Shown here: positions 1 through 5,150 of the stretch, in pieces
How the letters are laid out: each line of letters begins with the position of its first letter
Numbering within the stretch: position 1 is the stretch's first letter
Assembly: GCA_016301965.1 (NCBI GenBank)
Contig: JAEDOO010000041.1
Location: 1 to 12,668 of the forward strand
DNA: 12,668 nucleotides
From: Lachnospiraceae bacterium
Lineage (GTDB): Bacteria; Bacillota; Clostridia; Lachnospirales; Lachnospiraceae
Direction: 5' to 3'
The notes under the pieces: model-generated
Seen by the model: only the letters and a program-made list of their open reading frames with translations
Told to the model about the DNA's origin: nothing
Database searches by the model: none
Translations under genes and position numbers: made by a program

Positions 1-264
1 GTAGGATATATCCAAATAAAAGGAAAATGCAGCAGTTGTTTGGATGTAATCTGCTATTTTTACTGCCAAAGATCCAAAAAGAGAGTTGTTTTTTAGAAAA
101 ACTGGACTTTTTCCTCGTTATTTGTTGGATAAATCCTTTTCGCTGGTAAACAAGCAACTGATTGGATCTTTTTTTCTGTTTTGCGGTATCTGGATCCAGT
201 GGGGCATTTCTCTAGACAGAGATGTTTAACGTGGATCTATAGAAGAGGTGTGTCAATGCACCAA
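1..264. other. Non-coding, dyad-rich left flank
   Basis: I see no convincing gene here. The only plus-strand reading frame that starts here (from about 181) runs antisense through the CYTH gene and has no ribosome binding site. The stretch is AT-rich and holds a perfect palindrome GGATATATCC (4-13), a small hairpin AGCAG/CTGCT (31-35 with 51-55) followed by TTTTT, a long imperfect hairpin (68-171) ending in a T run, and a second palindrome CTGGATCCAG (190-199). The hexamer TTGGAT or its complement occurs five times in the first 170 bases. It probably contains the 3' end of a transcript that enters from the left, but the gene concerned lies outside the window. Confidence 0.6.
68..175 (+). terminator. 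Long hairpin with T run; possible terminator or small RNA 3' end
   Basis: AAAGATCCAA (68-77) pairs perfectly with TTGGATCTTT (162-171). Further in, AGTTG (84-88) pairs with CAACT (155-159). Seven T residues (169-175) overlap and follow the 3' arm, as in an intrinsic terminator read on the plus strand. The loop between the arms is unusually long (over 65 nt) for a simple terminator, so this could instead be the terminal part of a structured small RNA. On the minus strand no T run follows, so it is not an obvious terminator for the CYTH gene. Confidence 0.4.
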
Positions 265-708
265 CTACCCTCGGCTCAACACACTATTGTGATACTTCCC
301 GGAATACGTTACATCCTCTCCAAACCATACCGGAGGAACAAAAGACTCTGCCTGTTCAATACTCTCAAATTCCACCTCAGCCAGACAAAGTGTCTCATAC
401 GGCGCATCAAATACATCCAGCTCAATGGTCAGATCATCCGGCAATGGTAGCAGATACCGCGTCTTAGAAAGTACAATACCATCAGCTTTCTCTTTCAAAT
501 GCGCATAAGCCTCCTTTGTCAGCGGAAGATTATACTCTTCCCGGGCCATCATTCCGGCAGATTTGTAGGTCAGAATATAATCCTCATCCTGTCTGCGGAT
601 GCGTACCACGGGTTCTGTGCACAAATAGGCCTGTTCAATACGTCGATGGGGATAAGTTTCAAGCTTTTCCGGCAGAACCGGAATTAAAAATTTACGTTCG
701 ATTTCCAT
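265..708 (-). CDS. CYTH-domain protein (triphosphate tunnel metalloenzyme family)
   Basis: This 147-residue protein spans a whole short CYTH domain, the fold shared by class IV adenylate cyclases, thiamine triphosphatases and inorganic (tri)polyphosphatases. The signature ExExK is at the extreme N terminus (E2, E4, K6). Charged strand motifs expected to line the tunnel follow: R36-I-R38, K49, E59 near an REEYN stretch, R84, E96/D98 in IELDVF, and E111/E113 in LAEVEFES. There is no signal peptide or membrane segment, so it should be cytoplasmic and use a divalent metal with a triphosphate substrate. Which substrate cannot be read from sequence; simple tripolyphosphatase activity is as likely as any. 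The start is fixed by the family's N-terminal motif, yet no Shine-Dalgarno sequence lies directly upstream. It is a single gene, divergent from the DJ-1-like gene. Confidence 0.85.
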   Translation of the reverse strand: MEIERKFLIPVLPEKLETYPHRRIEQAYLCTEPVVRIRRQDEDYILTYKSAGMMAREEYNLPLTKEAYAHLKEKADGIVLSKTRYLLPLPDDLTIELDVFDAPYETLCLAEVEFESIEQAESFVPPVWFGEDVTYSGKYHNSVLSRG

Positions 709-719
709 ATATTCATACG

Positions 720-748
720 ATCCAATTTGTCATAAATTGTCATTGGAT
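720..748 (-). repeat. Inverted repeat just upstream of the CYTH start codon
   Basis: ATCCAAT (720-726) and ATTGGAT (742-748) form a perfect 7-bp inverted repeat with a 15-nt spacer. The spacer region also holds a near-exact direct repeat, AATTTGTCAT then AAATTGTCAT. Read on the minus strand, the repeat ends 11 nt before the CYTH start codon, so it would be a hairpin in the 5' leader or an operator. Confidence 0.5.
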
Positions 749-787
749 ACTTTTCCTTTCTCCCAGATCCTTGGGGTGTTCATTCCA

Positions 788-816
788 AGTATGACGAATG
801 CAAAGAGAAAAAACAA
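788..816 (-). promoter_or_regulatory. Weak candidate promoter for the CYTH gene
   Basis: On the minus strand, TTGTTT (811-816) and CATACT (788-793) are separated by 17 nt, giving roughly 3/6 and 4/6 matches to the -35 and -10 consensus. This is the best spacing I could find upstream of the gene, but the match is weak. Transcription would start near 780 and give a leader of about 70 nt. Confidence 0.25.
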
Positions 817-853
817 CCCCCAAATTTGGCAAAAACATATATCATATAGACAG

Positions 854-882
854 TTGCCGAAAGAAAGAAGAACGTGTATAGT
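854..882 (+). promoter_or_regulatory. Promoter of the DJ-1-like gene
   Basis: TTGCCG (854-859) and TATAGT (877-882) are separated by exactly 17 nt, a good sigma-A type promoter. The start site would be near 889, leaving a leader of about 70 nt before the ATG at 961. A perfect palindrome CCAAATTTGG lies 25 bp upstream (820-829). The arms TTGGGGTGTT (771-780) and AACAACCCCCAA (812-823) form a wider imperfect inverted repeat. Either could be a regulator site shared by the two divergent genes. Confidence 0.6.
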
Positions 883-905
883 GGTGGTAGAATAAAGCAA
901 ACATC

Positions 906-932
906 GTATCTGTAAAGGCACTGAACAGATAC
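906..932 (+). repeat. 8-bp inverted repeat in the DJ-1 gene leader
   Basis: GTATCTGT (906-913) and ACAGATAC (925-932) are perfect inverted repeats around an 11-nt centre. They lie between the predicted transcription start (about 889) and the GGAGG ribosome binding site (950-954). No T run follows, so it is not a terminator. It could be an operator or an RNA stem. Confidence 0.55.
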
Positions 933-960
933 AAAACATCAAAACAAACGGAGGTAGAAC

Positions 961-1524
961 ATGAATAAAGTATATGTATTTCTGGCAGATGGTTTTGAAG
1001 AAATTGAGGGCCTGACTGTAGTGGATATCTTAAGAAGAGCAGGTGTGGAAGTCTGCACCACATCCATCATGGGAAAAGAAGCTATTACCGGTGCACACAA
1101 TATAGAAGTCAAAGCAGACACCCTGTTTGAAAAGTGTGAATTTTCTGATGGAGATCTGTTTGTTCTGCCGGGCGGTATGCCGGGTACAAAATATCTCGGA
1201 GCGTATGAACCGTTGTGCAGACTTCTGGAAGAAAAAAATTCCCAGGGCGTATATCTGGCCGCCATCTGTGCAGCCCCCAGTGTGCTGGGCGATCTGGGAC
1301 TTTTGAAAGGAAAAAGAGCAATCTGTTATCCCGGATTTGAAGACAGACTGACAGGAGCGGAGGTGACCTTTGAAAAGGTTGTTACAGACGGTAATATCAC
1401 TACCAGTATGGGTATGGGCACAGCCATAGTATTTGCGCTGCGGCTTGTGGAGCTTCTTTGCGGTATAGATAAAGCTATGGAAATCAAAAAGAGTATCCGT
1501 TACGGACATTTGTCAGAACTGTAA
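961..1524 (+). CDS. DJ-1/PfpI (YajL/ThiJ-like) family protein
   Basis: This 187-residue cytoplasmic protein has the full DJ-1/PfpI fold. The N terminus has the conserved acidic stretch GFEEIE, with E16 equivalent to human DJ-1 E18. The nucleophile elbow AAICAAPS places the reactive cysteine at C103. VLPGGMPG (68-75) is the other typical loop. The histidine found after the cysteine in human DJ-1 (THP) is replaced here by tyrosine (ICYPG, Y123), so a strict protease-type triad is unlikely. Members are linked to oxidative-stress protection and to disputed glyoxalase or deglycase activity; none can be chosen from sequence. The ATG at 961 has GGAGG six bases upstream. It is transcribed alone, from its own promoter to a strong terminator. 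Confidence 0.88.
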   Translation: MNKVYVFLADGFEEIEGLTVVDILRRAGVEVCTTSIMGKEAITGAHNIEVKADTLFEKCEFSDGDLFVLPGGMPGTKYLGAYEPLCRLLEEKNSQGVYLAAICAAPSVLGDLGLLKGKRAICYPGFEDRLTGAEVTFEKVVTDGNITTSMGMGTAIVFALRLVELLCGIDKAMEIKKSIRYGHLSEL

Positions 1525-1554
1525 ATACAGATCTGGAAAAAGAAAAAAGCTGTG

Positions 1555-1593
1555 TTGCTGCAATCCGGTATATCCGATTGCAGCAATTTTATT
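1555..1593 (+). terminator. Intrinsic terminator after the DJ-1-like gene
   Basis: TTGCTGCAATC (1555-1565) pairs perfectly over 11 bp with GATTGCAGCAA (1576-1586) around a 10-nt loop. TTTTATT follows directly. It lies 30 nt after the stop codon and is a textbook rho-independent terminator. Confidence 0.9.
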
Positions 1594-1653
1594 GCCAGGC
1601 ATATCAATAAATGATCCAGAGGGGTTATTTTTGAATTTTAGGAGAATTAGAAA

Positions 1654-1713
1654 GGGAAACCCGGATTTTTCATAAAAAAAAGCATATTTTTTAATGAAAA
1701 ACCCGGGTTTTTC
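1654..1713. repeat. Near-perfect 60-nt inverted repeat upstream of tig
   Basis: Positions 1654-1680 pair with 1687-1713 over 27 positions, with two mismatches (1665/1702 and 1674/1693), two G-U pairs and a six-base loop (1681-1686). The right arm is itself a perfect 20-bp palindrome centred on CCCGGG (1695-1714). The left arm carries a degenerate copy of that palindrome (1653-1672, 16 of 20 identical). The two palindrome centres are 42 bp apart, about four helical turns. No T run follows on the plus strand (AAAAAAA comes instead), so it is not a standard terminator for upstream transcripts. It may be a paired operator, a leader hairpin, or a small dispersed repeat. Confidence 0.75.
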
Positions 1714-1743
1714 AAAAAAACACTGGCGTTATAAAAAGACTTA

Positions 1744-1752
1744 TGCTATCAT
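1744..1752 (+). promoter_or_regulatory. Candidate extended -10 promoter of tig
   Basis: TGCTATCAT has the TGn extension followed by a -10-like TATCAT (1747-1752). The -35 region at 17 nt spacing (TGGCGT, 1724-1729) is poor, but extended -10 promoters tolerate that. An alternative -10, TATAAA (1730-1735), would place the palindrome at 1695-1714 over its -35 region. The leader before tig would be about 60 nt. I see neither a CtsR-type heptamer repeat nor a CIRCE element here. Confidence 0.4.
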
Positions 1753-1820
1753 TATCCAATGACTGTGAATATGGAAAAGTACGTCCACGCAAGTAGTGTG
1801 AATTTAAGGAGGATATATAC

Positions 1821-3107
1821 ATGAGCGTACAGGTTGAAAACTTAGAAAAGAACATGGCGAAGCTGACCATCGAAGTGTCCGCTGAAGAATTTGAAAAAGC
1901 TATCCAGTCTGCATACCTGAAAGAGAGAGGAAAAATCACTCTTCCGGGTTTCAGAAAAGGTAAAGCACCCCGCAAAATGATCGAGAAAATGTATGGCGTT
2001 GGTATCTTTTATGAGGATGCTGCCAACAGCATTATGCCCATGGCTTACCATGATGCAGCAGAGGAGAGCAAACTGGAGATCGTTTCCAGTCCGGAGATCG
2101 ATGTCGTACAGATTGAAGCCGGAAAACCGTTTATCTTTACTGCTACCGTAGCTGTTAAGCCGGAAGTTACTCTTGGTGAGTACAAAGGCGTAGAGGTTGA
2201 GAAGGCCGACGTATCCGTAAGCGATGAAGAGATCGAGGCTGAGCTGAAAAAAGAGCAGGAGAAGAACTCTCGTACCATCGACGTTGATGACCGCGCAGTA
2301 GAGAGCGGCGATATGATCAAGCTGGATTTCGAAGGCTTTGTTGACGGCGTTGCTTTCGAAGGCGGCAAAGGTGAGAACTATGACCTGACCATCGGTTCCA
2401 ACAGCTTTATCCCGGGATTTGAGGATCAGCTGATCGGCGCTAAGATCGATGAAGAACTGGATGTTAACGTAACTTTCCCGGAGGATTATCATGCAAAGGA
2501 TCTGGCCGGCAAAGCTGCTGTATTTAAATGTACCGTACACTCCATTTCTGTAAAAGAACTGCCGGAGCTGGATGACGAGTTCGCACAGGAAGTTTCCGAG
2601 TTTGATACTCTGGATGAGTACAAAGCAGACGTTAAGAAGAATCTGGAAGAGAAAAAAGCTGCTGATGCCAAGACAGCAAAAGAGAACGCTGCTGTTGACA
2701 AAGCTGTAGAGAACGCTCAGATGGATATTCCGGAGCCCATGATCGACAGCCAGGTAGAGCAGATGATCAATGATTATGCCAGAAGACTGCAGTCCCAGGG
2801 TCTGTCCATGGAGCAGTATATGCAGTTCACCGGCACAACCATGGACGGTTTGAAAGAGCAGGTTCGTCCGCAGGCTCTGACTCAGATCAAGACCAGACTG
2901 GTTTTGGAGAAGATCGCTGAGGTTGAGGATATTCAGATCTCCGACGAGAAACTGGATGAAGAGCTGGCTAAAATGGCTGAGAGCTACAAGATGGAAGTTG
3001 AGAAGCTCAAAGAGCTGATGGGCGATTATGAGAAAGACCAGATGAAGAAAGACATGGCAGTTCAGGAAGCCGTTACTCTGGTTGCTGAGGCTGCAAAAGA
3101 GGTTTAA
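1821..3107 (+). CDS. tig: Trigger factor (ribosome-associated chaperone and prolyl isomerase)
   Basis: Trigger factor docks on ribosomal protein L23 at the exit tunnel and shields nascent chains; it also has peptidyl-prolyl isomerase activity. At 428 residues it has the usual length and all three parts. The N-terminal ribosome-binding domain contains the signature GFRKGKAP (43-50). An FKBP-type isomerase domain lies at about 161-245 (SGDMIKLDFEG through FKCTVHSI). A long charged helical C-terminal chaperone region completes it. The start ATG has a strong TAAGGAGG eight bases upstream. It begins the run tig-clpP-clpX-lon, with 24 nt separating it from clpP, so co-transcription with clpP is likely. 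Codon use (many GCT, GTT, AAA) suits a highly expressed gene. Confidence 0.97.
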   Translation: MSVQVENLEKNMAKLTIEVSAEEFEKAIQSAYLKERGKITLPGFRKGKAPRKMIEKMYGVGIFYEDAANSIMPMAYHDAAEESKLEIVSSPEIDVVQIEAGKPFIFTATVAVKPEVTLGEYKGVEVEKADVSVSDEEIEAELKKEQEKNSRTIDVDDRAVESGDMIKLDFEGFVDGVAFEGGKGENYDLTIGSNSFIPGFEDQLIGAKIDEELDVNVTFPEDYHAKDLAGKAAVFKCTVHSISVKELPELDDEFAQEVSEFDTLDEYKADVKKNLEEKKAADAKTAKENAAVDKAVENAQMDIPEPMIDSQVEQMINDYARRLQSQGLSMEQYMQFTGTTMDGLKEQVRPQALTQIKTRLVLEKIAEVEDIQISDEKLDEELAKMAESYKMEVEKLKELMGDYEKDQMKKDMAVQEAVTLVAEAAKEV

Positions 3108-3131
3108 TTCCGACTTGAGGAGGCGATTTGC

Positions 3132-3713
3132 ATGAGTTTAGTACCTTATGTCATCGAACAGACCAGCAGAGGTGAGAGAAGCTACGATATCTACTCCCGT
3201 CTGCTGAAAGATCGTATTATTTTTCTTGGAGAAGAAGTGACAGATGTATCTGCCAATATCGTTGTGGCACAGCTTCTGTTTTTGGAATCTGAAGATCCGG
3301 GCAAGGATATTCACCTGTATATCAACAGTCCGGGAGGATCCGTGACAGCAGGTATGGCTATTTATGATACCATGCAGTATGTGAAATGTGATGTTTCCAC
3401 GATGTGCCTTGGTATGGCAGCCAGTATGGGAGCGTTTTTGCTTTCCGGTGGAGCCAAAGGCAAACGTTATGCTCTTCCGAATGCTGAGATCATGATCCAC
3501 CAGCCCTCCGGCGGTGCGCAGGGTCAGGCTACGGAGATCAGTATCGCAGCAGAACATATCCTGAAGACCAAGAAGAAACTGAACGAAATTCTCGCCGCGA
3601 ATACAGGAAAACCATACGATGTCATTGCTGCGGATACCGAGCGTGACAACTGGATGACTGCCCAGGAAGCCATGAATTATGGTTTGATCGACAGCGTCAT
3701 TACAAGCAGATAA
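3132..3713 (+). CDS. clpP: ATP-dependent Clp protease proteolytic subunit
   Basis: ClpP forms the double-heptamer serine protease chamber that degrades proteins unfolded and fed in by ClpX (encoded next) or by other Clp ATPases. The 193-residue protein has the full catalytic triad: S98 in the GMAASMG motif, H123 in MIHQPSGG, and D172 in ERDNWM. The oxyanion loop SPGGS (66-70) is present. The N terminus (SLVPYVIEQTSRGERSYDIYSRLL) is short, matching Gram-positive ClpP with little or no propeptide. The start has GAGGAGG eight bases upstream. The 24-nt gap to tig holds no terminator or separate promoter that I can see. Confidence 0.97.
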   Translation: MSLVPYVIEQTSRGERSYDIYSRLLKDRIIFLGEEVTDVSANIVVAQLLFLESEDPGKDIHLYINSPGGSVTAGMAIYDTMQYVKCDVSTMCLGMAASMGAFLLSGGAKGKRYALPNAEIMIHQPSGGAQGQATEISIAAEHILKTKKKLNEILAANTGKPYDVIAADTERDNWMTAQEAMNYGLIDSVITSR

Positions 3714-3726
3714 GAAATAAAAGGAT

Positions 3727-3784
3727 GGGGTTGCTGCAGGATGCGTTCTTTCGATTCAGAAAGAAACGATTTTGTAACAGCCCC
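3727..3784 (+). other. Nested hairpin between clpP and clpX
   Basis: The 97-nt clpP-clpX gap holds a nested structure. An outer stem GGGG/CCCC (3727-3730 with 3781-3784) is extended by CTG/CAG with a 3-nt bulge. Inside, TTCTTTC (3746-3752) and GAAAGAA (3759-3765) form a perfect 7-bp stem with a 6-nt loop. No T run follows CCCC (it is CCCCTTAAAG), so it is not a good terminator. It could be an RNA processing or stability element that sets the clpP:clpX ratio; that role is inference. Confidence 0.5.
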
Positions 3785-3810
3785 TTAAAGCATTTTACTG
3801 GAAAGGAATT

Positions 3811-5115
3811 ATGAACATGGCGTTAAAAGGAAATGAACCAAAGGTCAGATGTTCCTTCTGTGGAAAACCAGAGGATAAGGTGCACAAGCTGATCGCAGGT
3901 CCGGACGGTGCCTATATTTGTGATGAATGTATTGAGCTTTGCGCAGAGATTTTGTCCGAAGATATGGATGAACCTGCAGTCAGAGGCGCAGAGGGCATCA
4001 ACCTGATTACACCAAAGGAAATGAAAGCCGTTCTGGACGAGTATGTGATCGGTCAGGACGAGGCAAAAAAAGTCCTTTCGGTAGCCGTATATAATCATTA
4101 TAAACGCATTCTGAATGAAAAAAATGTGGATGTGGAGCTGCAGAAAAGTAATGTTCTGATGCTGGGACCCACTGGTTCCGGTAAGACTCTGCTTGCCCAG
4201 ACACTGGCGAGGATTTTGAATGTTCCCTTTGCCATCGCTGATGCAACGACTCTTACAGAGGCCGGTTATGTAGGCGAGGATGTGGAAAATATTCTTTTGA
4301 AAATCATTCAGGCTGCAGACTATGATATTGAACGTGCACAGCATGGCATCATCTATATTGATGAGATCGACAAGATCTCCAGAAAATCTGAGAATGTATC
4401 CATCACCAGAGATGTTTCCGGTGAAGGCGTACAGCAGGCACTGTTAAAAATCGTAGAAGGAACCGTGGCCAGCGTGCCGCCCCAGGGTGGAAGAAAACAT
4501 CCCCATCAGGAGCTGATCCAGATCGATACTTCCAATATTCTGTTTATCTGTGGCGGAGCCTTTGAGGGGCTGGATAAGATCATTGAGACAAGACAGGATA
4601 CCAAAGCCATCGGTTTCGGTGGTGACCTGGGAAGTGCCCATGAGAAACGCAATATCGGTGCCGTACTTCGTCAGGTCATGCCGGAAGATTTTATCAAATT
4701 TGGCCTGATCCCGGAGTTTATCGGCCGTGTACCGGTGGTAGTTACACTGGATTCTCTGGATGAGGAGGCTCTTGTACGTATTCTGAAAGAGCCTAAGAAC
4801 TCTCTGGTGCGTCAGTATCAGAAATTGATGGAGTTGGATGGCGTGGAGCTGGTATTTGATGACAGCGCACTGATGGAAATGGCAAAAAAAGCTCTGGAAA
4901 GAAAAACCGGGGCCAGAGGACTTCGCTCTATTATGGAGAAAACCATGATGAATCTTATGTTTGAGTCTCCTTCGGATAATACGATTCAGAAGTGTGAGAT
5001 CACGGCAGCTTCTATTCTGGGACTGGAGGCACCGCTGATTACCCGCGGTGAGCCGGTATATACCAGAAGAAATGCCGGAAAGAGAAGTCAGAAACCGCTG
5101 CCGGCAGCGAATTGA
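3811..5115 (+). CDS. clpX: ATP-dependent Clp protease ATP-binding subunit ClpX
   Basis: ClpX is the hexameric AAA+ unfoldase that recognises substrates and threads them into ClpP. At 434 residues it shows every family feature: the N-terminal C4 zinc-binding domain (C14, C17, C37, C40), Walker A GPTGSGKT (119-126), pore loop GYVG (152-155), Walker B with D184-E185, the ClpP-docking IGF loop (267-269), and the sensor-2 motif GARGLRS in the C-terminal part. Two starts are possible: ATG 3811 is only about 3 nt after AAAGGA, whereas ATG 3817 has about 9 nt spacing, so the true protein may be two residues shorter. The stop codon lies 35 nt before the lon start. Confidence 0.97.
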   Translation: MNMALKGNEPKVRCSFCGKPEDKVHKLIAGPDGAYICDECIELCAEILSEDMDEPAVRGAEGINLITPKEMKAVLDEYVIGQDEAKKVLSVAVYNHYKRILNEKNVDVELQKSNVLMLGPTGSGKTLLAQTLARILNVPFAIADATTLTEAGYVGEDVENILLKIIQAADYDIERAQHGIIYIDEIDKISRKSENVSITRDVSGEGVQQALLKIVEGTVASVPPQGGRKHPHQELIQIDTSNILFICGGAFEGLDKIIETRQDTKAIGFGGDLGSAHEKRNIGAVLRQVMPEDFIKFGLIPEFIGRVPVVVTLDSLDEEALVRILKEPKNSLVRQYQKLMELDGVELVFDDSALMEMAKKALERKTGARGLRSIMEKTMMNLMFESPSDNTIQKCEITAASILGLEAPLITRGEPVYTRRNAGKRSQKPLPAAN

Positions 5116-5150
5116 TATATACTGCCGCGGATGAACAGACGGAGAAGAAG

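Noticed and set aside
181..450. Plus-strand 89-codon reading frame
   Set aside because: It lies mostly antisense to the CYTH gene, has no ribosome binding site and no recognisable protein features.
1654..1713. Insertion sequence or MITE ends
   Set aside because: There is no transposase, no clear target-site duplication, and the arms are directly back-to-back. A dispersed repeat remains possible but cannot be shown from one copy.
5112..5150. Extended Lon start at TTG 5112
   Set aside because: It would overlap the clpX stop and adds 13 residues not typical of Lon. ATG 5151 has a well-placed GGAG and matches the family N terminus.
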